Source of the DNA: JBFHIZ01 sp963666475
GTDB taxonomy: Bacteria; Bacillota; Clostridia; Lachnospirales; Lachnospiraceae
DNA length: 64,000 bases
Assembly: GCA_963666475.2 (NCBI GenBank)
Contig: CAXXJM010000001.1
Span: 1,302,001 to 1,366,000 of the forward strand
Direction: 5' to 3'
Positions 21,133 to 29,679 of this stretch are shown here, piece after piece; the stretch's first letter is position 1, and every line of letters starts with the position of its first letter. The position numbers and the translations under genes are program-made. Below the pieces are notes generated by a model. It was given only the letters and a program-made list of their open reading frames with translations, was not told the origin of the DNA and did not search any database.

Positions 21133-21741
21133 CTATTCCCCTGTATCAGACAATGCAAATCCAAAAATTTTCCAATGCCCTTCTTCATCCTGCCTCAGCA
21201 AAAAGGTCTCATTGGTACGGATAATTTGTGTTTCTTGTCTGAGTGACATCACACAATAAAGCCTCGCAAAAGAATACCCGTCATCTTCAAAATATTCAAC
21301 ATCCACACTCGGTGACAAAGCATAACTGGAGATTGTGATATCACTTTCCTCAAAATAATCGATTTGCTCTTTTAAATGTGTATAATATTCCGCTTCCGTC
21401 TGCTGAGCATATAGATCTGAATCAAACAGTTCACGTGAACGAATTGCCAATTTGCTCAGGTCATCTTCCGAAACCCCCGAATAGAAAACCATAGAAATAT
21501 CACAATAATATTTCACCACTTCCTTAGGCGTTGGTGGATAGTTCGTTTGCATATTCCGAAGCATAAGCTCATCCACAACAGAAGTGTCTTGAACAGTATC
21601 CTCTGCAGTATCCGGTCTTTGTGTCATATAATAATAAAATCCCAAAACAATGCAGGCAAAAACAATGACTATAATACTTCCAGTCAATCCTTTTTTGCTT
21701 TTCTTCTGCGTTTCTTGACTTCTTCTCGCTGAATATCGCAT
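21133..21741 (-). CDS. Conserved membrane-anchored hypothetical protein
   Basis: 202 residues: basic cytoplasmic N-terminus (1-18), one transmembrane helix (about 20-40, VIVFACIVLGFYYYMTQ), then an acidic external domain. That domain begins with PPTPKEVVKYYCDI, a helix-rich stretch, and ends in a strand-rich part (YSFARLYCVMSLRQ, HWKIFGFAL) like an NTF2/SnoaL-type fold seen in many secreted lachnospiral proteins (inference). Strong GGGAGG site. Tight position between rnz (10 bp) and tsaD (18 bp) suggests co-expression, but no link to tRNA modification is visible. Confidence 0.8.
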   Translation of the reverse strand: MRYSARRSQETQKKSKKGLTGSIIVIVFACIVLGFYYYMTQRPDTAEDTVQDTSVVDELMLRNMQTNYPPTPKEVVKYYCDISMVFYSGVSEDDLSKLAIRSRELFDSDLYAQQTEAEYYTHLKEQIDYFEESDITISSYALSPSVDVEYFEDDGYSFARLYCVMSLRQETQIIRTNETFLLRQDEEGHWKIFGFALSDTGE

Positions 21742-21751
21742 CTACGCCTCC

Positions 21752-22669
21752 CTATTCTGCGTCATCCTCAAACACCAATTCAATTGTTTTCCCATCTTTC
21801 CCAACTTCCGTTTGTGGAAAAATATCTCTGGTTTCCACTAGATATTCCTCTGGCTTGGTTAGTGAAGGGCTAAAATGAGTGAGCCATAATTGTTTTACCT
21901 TCGCCTTTTTTGCAAGTAAAGCAGCCTCTTGAAACGTCATATGTTTGTGTTCTAATGCCTTGATTGCTTTCTCTGGATCTCCATACATTCCTTCGCAAAC
22001 AAATAAATCCGATTCCGATGCCGCGGAGATTATCGATTCCGTGGGCCTCGTATCTGTGCAATAAGTTACTTTTAATCCTTTTCTCAAGTCTCCCAACACC
22101 ATGTCTGGAGTATATTCTATTCCGTCAACTATCACATTCTCACCACGTTGCAATACCGCCCAATACTTTCTTTCAATTGGAAGAGTTTGTGCCTTTTCTA
22201 CCATAAACTTTGCACCGCGTTCGATTACTATGGAATATCCATAACATAAGATATTGTGATTCACACGAAATGCTTCTATTCGAAAACCTTCAAACAAGAA
22301 CGTCTGATTTTCACTTTCAATCTCTACACACTTTACTTCAAAAGGAAGTTCTGGCGCAATTACACGAAGAGCGGAAACAACTCTGGTTAATCCTTTTGGT
22401 CCAATAATTGTAAGTGGTTCCGTACGTTCCGCATTTCCCATCGTCAAAAGCATTCCAGGCAAACCGCTGATGTGATCTGCATGATAATGTGTAAAACAAA
22501 TAATATCTATGGGTTTCGGACTCCAGCCTCTTTTTTTAAGAGCGATCTGCGTTCCCTCTCCGCAATCAATTAATATACTTTGCCCATTATACCTTGCAAG
22601 CAATGATGTTAATAATCGATAAGGAAGTGGCATCATCCCACCGCTTCCAAGTAAGCATATATCTAACAT
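21752..22669 (-). CDS. rnz: Ribonuclease Z
   Basis: tRNA 3'-processing endonuclease (tRNase Z short form), 305 residues, metallo-beta-lactamase fold. It cleaves after the discriminator of precursors without encoded CCA, which suits this genome: none of the 18 tRNA genes here encodes CCA. Motifs: GSGGMMPLP at the N-terminus, CGEGTQIALKK, FTHYHADHISGLPGML (zinc ligands), TYCTDTRPTE and the late HMTFQEAA and LTHFSP histidines. An operon partner of the t6A genes. Confidence 0.96.
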   Translation of the reverse strand: MLDICLLGSGGMMPLPYRLLTSLLARYNGQSILIDCGEGTQIALKKRGWSPKPIDIICFTHYHADHISGLPGMLLTMGNAERTEPLTIIGPKGLTRVVSALRVIAPELPFEVKCVEIESENQTFLFEGFRIEAFRVNHNILCYGYSIVIERGAKFMVEKAQTLPIERKYWAVLQRGENVIVDGIEYTPDMVLGDLRKGLKVTYCTDTRPTESIISAASESDLFVCEGMYGDPEKAIKALEHKHMTFQEAALLAKKAKVKQLWLTHFSPSLTKPEEYLVETRDIFPQTEVGKDGKTIELVFEDDAE

Positions 22670-22756
22670 GTATTCTTCCTTCTTTGGATGTGTTCATCCA
22701 TTTATATTGACTCATATTATATGATTCATATTCATTGTAACATATTTCTTATAAAA

Positions 22757-23194
22757 TTAACTACGTTTCCACATAATGATTGCATCTTCCACTGGATCTT
22801 GGTAAAATTCTTTTCTTTTCCCTTCATTTATGAAACCATGGGACTGATATAATGAAATTGCGGGCATATTGCTTTCTCGTACTTCTAATGTATAAGCTAC
22901 AACACCTTTTCTTTCGCCTTCTACAAGCGCATGTTGTAATAGGGCTTTTGCAATTCCTTGACCACGATACTCTTTTTTTACAGCAACATTTGTGATTTCC
23001 GCTTCATCTAAAATAATACGCATCACCAAGTTCCCCACAACTTTCCCATTCGCCTTTGCAACGAGAAAAAAAGCCCGATCATTATCAATCAGGGCTCTAA
23101 AGTCTTCCATTCCCCAGGGGTGCGAAAAAACTTCCCGCTCTATCTGGTGTGCCAATTGCAGATCTTCTTCCCTCAAGTTCTCAACCGCAAACAT
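22757..23194 (-). CDS. rimI: Ribosomal protein S18 alanine N-acetyltransferase RimI
   Basis: GNAT acetyltransferase of 145 residues. Acetyl-CoA binding motif EYRGQGIAKALLQHA (about 75-89), ITNVAVKKEYRG before it and NMPAISLYQSHGF after it are typical of RimI. Sits right after tsaB with its GAGGAG site inside the tsaB end, the usual Firmicutes tsaE-tsaB-rimI order. In vivo substrate not shown by sequence. Confidence 0.94.
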   Translation of the reverse strand: MFAVENLREEDLQLAHQIEREVFSHPWGMEDFRALIDNDRAFFLVAKANGKVVGNLVMRIILDEAEITNVAVKKEYRGQGIAKALLQHALVEGERKGVVAYTLEVRESNMPAISLYQSHGFINEGKRKEFYQDPVEDAIIMWKRS

Positions 23195-23195
23195 G

Positions 23196-23915
23196 TTATT
23201 TCTCCTCTTTGGAAATACGTTCTCTCTCCGCTTGCGATAAACGAAGATAATCTGGGCGATGAGCCTCTGCCGAGACTACTGGATACCCCTTGGTAGATAA
23301 CAAAGCCACAGTAGCAGCTCTTTGCCTGTTAAAACCTGCCGGAGCAAATGAAACAGGAACTTCAGCCTGAGATAAAATCTGTTCTTTATATACCGGAATC
23401 GCATCTCCTACAAACATGACTGCTTTTCCAATCCGATTGATGGAATCCATTAACTCATCAATCATAATCACATCCTGATCCTGAATCACATCAAATTCAA
23501 ACTCACATTCCTTCAGCTTATGATTCTCTTTAAATGAAAATATCCCTGTATATACTTGTCCTCTTCTAGCGTCCATAATCGGACAGACTAATTGATTCAC
23601 CCCATATAAGTTGTAGGCAAGCGCATGCAATGTTGGCACCTCAACAATTGGTTTGTTCAAAGCCAGTCCCAATCCTTTTGCCGTTGACGAACCAATACGA
23701 AGTCCTGTAAAAGAACCCGGACCATATGCAATTGCAATACGGTCGATTGTGTTCAGGTCTAAATCAATCTGTTTCTTAATCTCATCAAGCATAGGCAATA
23801 AGGTTTGTGAATGTGTTTTTTTATAGTTGATGGTATACTCTGCAATCAACTGATCATCATTCGTCACTGCGACAGATGCTACAAGCCCAGAACTATCAAG
23901 CGCTAATATTTTCAT
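23196..23915 (-). CDS. tsaB: t6A biosynthesis protein TsaB
   Basis: ASKHA-fold partner of TsaD, 239 residues, required for threonylcarbamoyl transfer. Motifs: ALDSSGLVASVAV at the N-terminus, TINYKKTHSQTLLPMLDEI, AIAYGPGSFTGLRIGSSTAKG and PIMDARRGQVYTG. Overlaps tsaE by four bases (translation coupling). Confidence 0.96.
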   Translation of the reverse strand: MKILALDSSGLVASVAVTNDDQLIAEYTINYKKTHSQTLLPMLDEIKKQIDLDLNTIDRIAIAYGPGSFTGLRIGSSTAKGLGLALNKPIVEVPTLHALAYNLYGVNQLVCPIMDARRGQVYTGIFSFKENHKLKECEFEFDVIQDQDVIMIDELMDSINRIGKAVMFVGDAIPVYKEQILSQAEVPVSFAPAGFNRQRAATVALLSTKGYPVVSAEAHRPDYLRLSQAERERISKEEK

Positions 23916-24364
23916 TCTCCTACCTCCATCTGCGAGACAATCGATATGCTTCTATAGTCATATCCCTTACTTAAATCTTTTTCAATACGTATTGTTGTAT
24001 GATTTTTTGGCAAAATACCCGGGATTAGATTTGCCCATTCGATAAAACAAACACCATTACCGTAAAAATAATCTTCATATCCAATTTCTTCCATCTCCTC
24101 TTCTTCTTCGATTCGATAGACATCAAAATGATAAAAAGGCAAACGTCCGTCTTCATAAACCTGTAATATTGTAAATGTCGGTGAGCATATAGGCTCAGAA
24201 ATCCCCAGCCCAATTGCAACACCTTGTGTAAACGTTGTCTTCCCAACGCCTAAATCGCCAAGCAATGTATACACATCGCCTGGCGCAGCTTTTTTACCTA
24301 TTTCAATTCCTATATCCCTCGTCTCTTCCTGAGACCAAGTTTCATAAACCATTACATTCTCCAT
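23912..24364 (-). CDS. tsaE: t6A biosynthesis ATPase TsaE
   Basis: P-loop ATPase of the TsaB-TsaD-TsaE complex, 150 residues. Walker A GDLGVGKTTFTQG (about 36-48), PTFTILQVYE, FYHFDVYRIE and the FIEWANLI motif are all typical. Start codon overlaps the stop of the preceding gene (TAATG). Confidence 0.96.
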   Translation of the reverse strand: MENVMVYETWSQEETRDIGIEIGKKAAPGDVYTLLGDLGVGKTTFTQGVAIGLGISEPICSPTFTILQVYEDGRLPFYHFDVYRIEEEEEMEEIGYEDYFYGNGVCFIEWANLIPGILPKNHTTIRIEKDLSKGYDYRSISIVSQMEVGE

Positions 24365-24843
24365 TAAACTCGAATTTTCACCTTATTAGAAGGCATATGC
24401 GTAGAAATCATTTCCACAAAGAGATCTCTTTTGTCTCCTAGATCTTGTCTCGGAAAGATATACGCGCGTACAGGAGTCAGATAGATCACGATCGATCCTG
24501 CTACCGTAGCAGCCTTAAAACACATATCCCACTCGATCTGCTCTTCCAGCTCACCCTGTCTTACCAAAATGCCCTGATCCGAAAAGACATAGTGAAAAGA
24601 TTCACTCATGGTCGGATTTTTCTTTATTTGACGATCTGCTCGAAACCACATTTCAACTGGCATAAATCCAGTGATTAAGATTCCCATCCCCAGATAAAGA
24701 AGTCCAATCGATGGATCCCTAAAATATGCAACTAAAAGCAACACGCCTACTGCGGTTCCAAAGATTCCAGAAAAACTGGTATAGGTATGATGAAGCATAT
24801 AATTGTAAAGCACTTTTCTTGTGATTTTTGTTGTAATTTCCAC
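24364..24843 (-). CDS. YcxB-like membrane protein
   Basis: 159 residues, GTG start with GGAG upstream. Two hydrophobic segments (about 25-62) are followed by a C-terminal YcxB-like domain (FHYVFSDQGILVRQGELEEQIEWD, then IVIYLTPVRAYIFPRQDL). Function unknown. First gene of the operon that continues with tsaE. Confidence 0.75.
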   Translation of the reverse strand: MEITTKITRKVLYNYMLHHTYTSFSGIFGTAVGVLLLVAYFRDPSIGLLYLGMGILITGFMPVEMWFRADRQIKKNPTMSESFHYVFSDQGILVRQGELEEQIEWDMCFKAATVAGSIVIYLTPVRAYIFPRQDLGDKRDLFVEMISTHMPSNKVKIRV

Positions 24844-24896
24844 CGTCAGGTAATCTCCAATCCTTACATTTTGTTTCTTTGTAGCTTAACCACTTA

Positions 24897-24924
24897 ATTA
24901 TACTACAACAACCAAAAATCGCAA
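24897..24924 (-). promoter_or_regulatory. Promoter of the ycxB-like/tsaE operon
   Basis: TTGCGA (24919-24924), 16 bp, TATAAT (24897-24902), about 50 bp upstream of the GTG start at 24843. Confidence 0.65.
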
Positions 24925-24937
24925 GGTTTTCGGCTGA

Positions 24938-25579
24938 CTAGTTTTTTCCATGTAAAACTCGTGACAATGGTTTGTAAATAAAAATCGTAATAACCACAGA
25001 TATCATCGCCTTAATAAATGTAAATGGAGCATTAAATATCAAAAGACAACTTAGGAGCGGATCAGTTGCATTCGTCCCTACACTTGGTAGAATTGCTTGA
25101 TACGCTGCAACAATCTGTTCAATTGGTAAAAATTTCGTATAGATTGGATATATAATGTAATAATTCGAAATGATACTCGCAACGGCCATAACACATGCAC
25201 CAATTACTGATCCGATTATTGCATTCTTCTTTGTTTTCTTCATCTTATAAAATTGTCCAGCAGTCGCAACAAAAAAACTACTTAGAATAAAATTTGATGC
25301 TTCTCCCACCCAAGCTGTCTGCGACATTGGAAGGTGCAATAAATTCTTTATCAAAGCAATTAAAACCCCGGCAAAGGGTCCATAAGCCATCGCGCCAATC
25401 AACGCTGGCAGATCCGAAAGGTCCATTTTAATAAATGTCGGCATTAAAGGTACCGGAAATTCCAGAAGCATGAGTACATATGAAATTGCTGACAACATTC
25501 CAATTGCTGCAAACATACGTACATCGACCTTCTTTTTTGTTCCATGACTGTTTTTTTGTTCCATTTTTACTTGTTCCAT
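24938..25579 (-). CDS. ribU: Riboflavin ECF transporter S component RibU
   Basis: Membrane substrate-binding component that captures riboflavin and works with a shared ECF energy module encoded elsewhere. 213 residues from the ATG at 25579, chosen because GGAGGA lies six bases upstream; a start two codons earlier would be too close. After a hydrophilic N-terminus come about six helices; the FPVPLMPTFIKMDLSDLPALIGAMAYGP segment (residues 43-70 or so) is the conserved S-component signature. The FMN riboswitch upstream supports the substrate. Confidence 0.95.
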   Translation of the reverse strand: MEQVKMEQKNSHGTKKKVDVRMFAAIGMLSAISYVLMLLEFPVPLMPTFIKMDLSDLPALIGAMAYGPFAGVLIALIKNLLHLPMSQTAWVGEASNFILSSFFVATAGQFYKMKKTKKNAIIGSVIGACVMAVASIISNYYIIYPIYTKFLPIEQIVAAYQAILPSVGTNATDPLLSCLLIFNAPFTFIKAMISVVITIFIYKPLSRVLHGKN

Positions 25580-25674
25580 TTTCATTCCTCCACATACTGT
25601 TTTGAATTGATGTTCTTCATTCGTAATCGTAGGAAGTTATTTATCCGCAGCAATTTGAACGATCAAATGATGCA

Positions 25675-25707
25675 GAAAAAAAGAGCCCCGAATTTAAATC
25701 AGGGCTC
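25675..25707 (-). terminator. Expression-platform terminator of the FMN riboswitch
   Basis: Stem GAGCCC/GGGCTC (25683-25707) and an eight-base U-run on the minus strand, between the aptamer and ribU; expected to form when FMN is bound. Confidence 0.9.
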
Positions 25708-25723
25708 ACTAAAATCACGTATT

Positions 25724-25842
25724 ACTTCTTCTCTCATCCAGACTTTACTGTCGGTTTTGGAATCTCACCAAATCAACCAATCTCTTGGCTCGCGGACTTA
25801 TAATCACCGCCGGTAGGGAATTTCACCCGACCCTGAAGAACA
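25724..25842 (-). promoter_or_regulatory. FMN riboswitch (RFN element)
   Basis: On the minus strand the conserved core appears in order: CAGGGTCGGGTGAAATTCCC, TACCGGCGGT, AGTCCGCGAGCC, GGTGAGATTCC, AACCGACAGT and GTCTGGATGAGAGAAG, closed by a TTCTTC/GAAGAA P1 stem. It controls ribU through the terminator at 25675-25707: high FMN stops transcription. Confidence 0.96.
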
Positions 25843-25906
25843 TGTATTAATTTTTCAACCATATTATATCATGTTTTAAAAAGATTGCAAGTCTCTCAAA
25901 ATCTTA

Positions 25907-28258
25907 TTACTTTATATTCTTCATTGATAATGCAATTCTTTTCTTTGCTACATCCACTGATAAAATTCGAACATCAACAATATCTCCAATTTTCACCACT
26001 TCGAGTGGATGTTTTATATACTTTGTTGTTAGCTCTGATATATGCACCAATCCATCTTGATGTACACCGATATCAACAAAAGCTCCAAAGTCAATGATGT
26101 TACGAACGGTACCTTTTAATACCATACCTTCTTTTAAATCTTTCATATCCAAAACATCGCTTTTCAAAATAGGCTTTGGCATGTCCTCTCTCGGGTCACG
26201 TGCTGGCTTCTCCAACTCTTGCAAGATATCTTGCAGCGTCAATTCTCCTATACCGAGTTCCTTCGCCATTTGCTTTTTATCTCGTACACGGCCGGAAAAC
26301 GCGCTGACTGTACCAGTCATTTTCTTGTTTTCTACCAATTTTTCTTCCGGCACTTCTGTCATTTTTGAATCCGCTAATGCGACCGCCAATGCTTTACCAA
26401 ACGCTGTATTCGTATTCTTTATTGCAATTGGTTTCTCTACTTTCTTTTGTTTTTGTGGCTGTTCTTTTACCATTGTTTTTACTTCTGCTGATTTCTTTTG
26501 CATGACACGCACGTCATCCATTGAAAGTTGAAGTTTTTCCAACAACTGATTGGTCGCTTCATATGACTCAGGATGTACACTTGTCGCATCAAGTGGATTC
26601 TTTCCATCTGAAATTCTCAAAAACCCCGCACACTGTTCAAAAGCTTTTGGTCCAAGCTTCGGTACTTTTAACAGTTCTTTTCTACTTTCAAATTTTCCAT
26701 TAGATTCACGATATACCACGATATTCTTCGCGATTACCTTTGAAACCCCCGAAATATATTCCAACAGGGATGCAGATGCCGTATTAAGATCTACACCTAC
26801 TTTGTTTACACTATCCTCTACGACCCCAGACAATGCATCCTTCAGCTTCTTTTGGTTCATATCGTGCTGATATTGTCCTACTCCAATCGATTGCGGATCA
26901 ATTTTTACTAGCTCAGCGAGTGGGTCCTGTAGTCTTCTTGCAATCGAAGCAGCACTTCTTTGTCCCACATCGAAATTAGGAAATTCCTCACTTGCAAGTT
27001 TACTTGCAGAATATACCGATGCACCAGCTTCATTGACAATGACATATTGAACTGGTAGTTTGAATTCTTTGATCATTTCGACGATAATCTGTTCCGATTC
27101 TCTTGAAGCGGTACCATTTCCAACAGAAATCAAGGATATTCCGTACTTATCAATGAGCTTTTTCACTTCTTTTTTTGACTCTTCGACTTTGTTTTGTGGT
27201 GCAGTTGGATAAATAACCTTTGTATCAAGCACTTTTCCAGTGGCATCTACAACGGCTAGTTTACAACCTGTTCGAAATGCAGGATCCCATCCGAGTACGA
27301 CTTTTCCAGCAATTGGAGGCTGTAGCAAAAGTTGTTCTAAATTCTTTCCAAACACACGAATCGCACCATCTTCCGCCACTTCGCTTAGCGAGTTTCGAAT
27401 ATCACGCTCAATCGCAGGTGCAATTAATCTCTGATAACTATCTTTCACAACTTCCTGCAATATAGAGCACGTACATAAACTCGTGTTCGTTATCACCTGT
27501 GTCTCCAAATAGCGAAGAATCTGCTCCTCAGGTGCAATGATTTTTACGGTAAGCACCTTTTCTTTTTCTCCACGGTTAATTGCAAGAATTCTATGTCCTG
27601 CAACTGTTTTTATTGCTTCTTCATAAGAATAGTACATTTCATATACCGATTCTTTTGTTTTTTCTTTTGCTTCTGAAACAATTCTTCCGTGAGCCATGGT
27701 TTCTTCACGAATATAGGAACGAAATTTCGCATCATCAGAAATCTGTTCCGCCAAAATATCTTTCGCGCCTTGCATTGCTTCTTCTACATTCGACACTTCT
27801 TTTTCTTCATTGATGTATTTTTCCGCTTCCGTCGTGAGACTCTCTTCATTCAAAATTTGTGTTGGGTCTTGTGCCCAAATGAAGTTAGCCAACCCTTCCA
27901 ATCCTTTTTCTTTTGCTACACTGGCACGAGTTTTTCTCTTTGGACGATATGGACGATACAAGTCATCTACCGCAACTATAGTGGTCGCATTCATAATCTG
28001 CATACGTAATTCGTCTGTCATTTGTCCTTGCTCTTCTATACTATGTAATACCTGCGTTTTCTTCTCTTCCAAAGAACGAAGATACGTTAATCGATCATTC
28101 AAGTCTCTTAATTGTTCATCATTTAATTGTCCCGTGACTTCTTTTCGATATCTCGAAATAAAAGGGATTGTATTGCCTTCATCAATTAATACGACAGTCG
28201 CATCAACCTGCCATTTTTTAATTTGAAGTTCTTCTGCAATTTGCTTTGCTATATCCAT
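25907..28258 (-). CDS. tex: Tex-family S1 RNA-binding transcription accessory protein
   Basis: Cytosolic nucleic-acid-binding protein, homologous to eukaryotic Spt6. 783 residues, longer than the usual 715-725. N-terminal Tex helices (IAEELQIKKWQVDATVVLIDEGNTIPFISRYR), the YqgF-like domain (LGWDPAFRTGCKLAVVD near 330), helix-hairpin-helix region (LLEYISGVSKVIAKNIV near 500) and a C-terminal S1 domain (EGMVLKGTVRNIIDFGAFVDIG near 705). The extra length is a Lys/Gln-rich segment around residues 575-650, before the S1 domain. Strong AGGAGG site. Single gene. Confidence 0.95.
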   Translation of the reverse strand: MDIAKQIAEELQIKKWQVDATVVLIDEGNTIPFISRYRKEVTGQLNDEQLRDLNDRLTYLRSLEEKKTQVLHSIEEQGQMTDELRMQIMNATTIVAVDDLYRPYRPKRKTRASVAKEKGLEGLANFIWAQDPTQILNEESLTTEAEKYINEEKEVSNVEEAMQGAKDILAEQISDDAKFRSYIREETMAHGRIVSEAKEKTKESVYEMYYSYEEAIKTVAGHRILAINRGEKEKVLTVKIIAPEEQILRYLETQVITNTSLCTCSILQEVVKDSYQRLIAPAIERDIRNSLSEVAEDGAIRVFGKNLEQLLLQPPIAGKVVLGWDPAFRTGCKLAVVDATGKVLDTKVIYPTAPQNKVEESKKEVKKLIDKYGISLISVGNGTASRESEQIIVEMIKEFKLPVQYVIVNEAGASVYSASKLASEEFPNFDVGQRSAASIARRLQDPLAELVKIDPQSIGVGQYQHDMNQKKLKDALSGVVEDSVNKVGVDLNTASASLLEYISGVSKVIAKNIVVYRESNGKFESRKELLKVPKLGPKAFEQCAGFLRISDGKNPLDATSVHPESYEATNQLLEKLQLSMDDVRVMQKKSAEVKTMVKEQPQKQKKVEKPIAIKNTNTAFGKALAVALADSKMTEVPEEKLVENKKMTGTVSAFSGRVRDKKQMAKELGIGELTLQDILQELEKPARDPREDMPKPILKSDVLDMKDLKEGMVLKGTVRNIIDFGAFVDIGVHQDGLVHISELTTKYIKHPLEVVKIGDIVDVRILSVDVAKKRIALSMKNIK

Positions 28259-28490
28259 TCTTTTCCTCCTAAATTAGTGTCCTATTTTTCTTTCAATAAC
28301 AGGATACACCACATAAATCATTCAAATTATAGCATGACGATTTTTCATCGTCAACGAAACATCAAATAGTATCCCTTGCATTCTTACTTGACATCGCATT
28401 ATAAATATTAGAAAATAGTAGGAAGTATACTACGGTAAAAAGAGTCGAAAATAGATTAGTCATACGATTCTTAGAAAGGCATGGTTATTT

Positions 28491-28928
28491 ATGGATTCAT
28501 TTCATCTCGAGGAAAAGGGCGACAAATTTGCGCAAGCAGCTTTAGTCCTAGGAATTATTTCAATTTTTAGTGCAATTTTTTTATTCTGGACTTTTTTTAT
28601 CCCTTTGGTCACGGGTGGATTGGCAATCATATTCGCTCTTCTTTCAAAATCTCAAGGAAAAAAAATATCAAAGAAATCCAAACTTGGACTTATCCTTGGA
28701 ATCATAGGTTCTGTTCTCTTAACAACAATTCTAACAACCATGATTGCATCTACCATATACCGATTAAGAAATGACGAAGCCTATCGAAACGAGGTCAGAG
28801 AAAGCCTTAGTGCTACCGAAGACATGATGGAATCTATGTATGGTGAGGAATTTATGGATCAGTACAAAGAGTTATACGGCGATGATTTTTCATTCGAAAA
28901 CACTTTTGACCAACTATTTGGAGAATAA
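28491..28928 (+). CDS. Small two-helix membrane protein (DUF4190-like)
   Basis: 145 residues, two long hydrophobic segments (about 15-50 and 62-85) separated by a KSQGKKISKKSK loop, and an acidic C-terminal tail of about 55 residues with coiled-coil character. The layout GxxxLGIISIF...GIIGSVLL resembles DUF4190 membrane proteins; function unknown. A possible promoter (TTGACA at 28388-28393, weak -10 near 28411) lies upstream. Forms a pair with the DUF975 gene 16 bp downstream. Confidence 0.7.
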   Translation: MDSFHLEEKGDKFAQAALVLGIISIFSAIFLFWTFFIPLVTGGLAIIFALLSKSQGKKISKKSKLGLILGIIGSVLLTTILTTMIASTIYRLRNDEAYRNEVRESLSATEDMMESMYGEEFMDQYKELYGDDFSFENTFDQLFGE

Positions 28929-28944
28929 GGAAAGGCAAATAATC

Positions 28945-29679
28945 ATGAATCAAATCAGACAAATACATGAAATTAAAGAAATAGCAAAAGACAAATTATT
29001 AGGAAATTATCGATTAGCAGTCCTTGCCATCCTATTAATCCAACTTGTTACCATCGTTATTCGGGATTTATCATCTACATTATTTCGCACAGAAACTTTT
29101 GTAACTAGCATTTTGAATCTTCTCTTTCTTTTTATAAGCCTTACACTCTTAGAAATATTTTCCATTGGAAAGGCAAACCTCTTTTTAAACCTCATGACAA
29201 ATAGAGAAGCTAAATTGCAAAATCTATATGTTGGATTTCAAAAAAATACATCTCAAGGAATTATTCTCTGTGGAATTCGAACACTTATCACAAGTATAGC
29301 TTTTACTGTTCCATCCACTTTGTTTATGAATTTTGCATTTCAAGAAGATCATCCTATAACAACCCTCATAACAACGATTGTATTTCTAATTGGAACGATA
29401 ATCACCATTTATCTACTCCTTACAATATCACAGGTTTTTTATTTATTTAACGACTTTCCAGATCTTAGTGCAATTGACGCGATAAAATTTAGTTGCAAAA
29501 TAACAAAGGGACATCGCCTCCGTTTGTTCTATCTTCATATCAGCTTTGTTCCCTGGTATCTTCTATCCATATTAACACTTGGTTTAGGACTTCTATGGAT
29601 TGTTCCTTATCTACAATCATCCCTTACTTTGTTTTATTTGAACTTAATAGAAATTCAACAAAAAAATGGAAAGCATTAG
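28945..29679 (+). CDS. DUF975 family membrane protein
   Basis: 244 residues from the ATG at 28945, chosen because AAGGAAAGG precedes it; the longer frame from 28840 would overlap the upstream gene by nearly 90 bases. The IREIKE-type start (QIHEIKEIAKDKLLGNYRLAV) is the family hallmark, followed by about six hydrophobic segments. Function unknown. It ends four bases inside the end of convergent prfB. Confidence 0.85.
   Translation: MNQIRQIHEIKEIAKDKLLGNYRLAVLAILLIQLVTIVIRDLSSTLFRTETFVTSILNLLFLFISLTLLEIFSIGKANLFLNLMTNREAKLQNLYVGFQKNTSQGIILCGIRTLITSIAFTVPSTLFMNFAFQEDHPITTLITTIVFLIGTIITIYLLLTISQVFYLFNDFPDLSAIDAIKFSCKITKGHRLRLFYLHISFVPWYLLSILTLGLGLLWIVPYLQSSLTLFYLNLIEIQQKNGKH

Noticed and set aside
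26094..28226. Overlapping plus-strand frames opposite tex
   Set aside because: Shadow frames of a well-supported gene, with no ribosome sites and low-complexity Ser/Phe-rich products.
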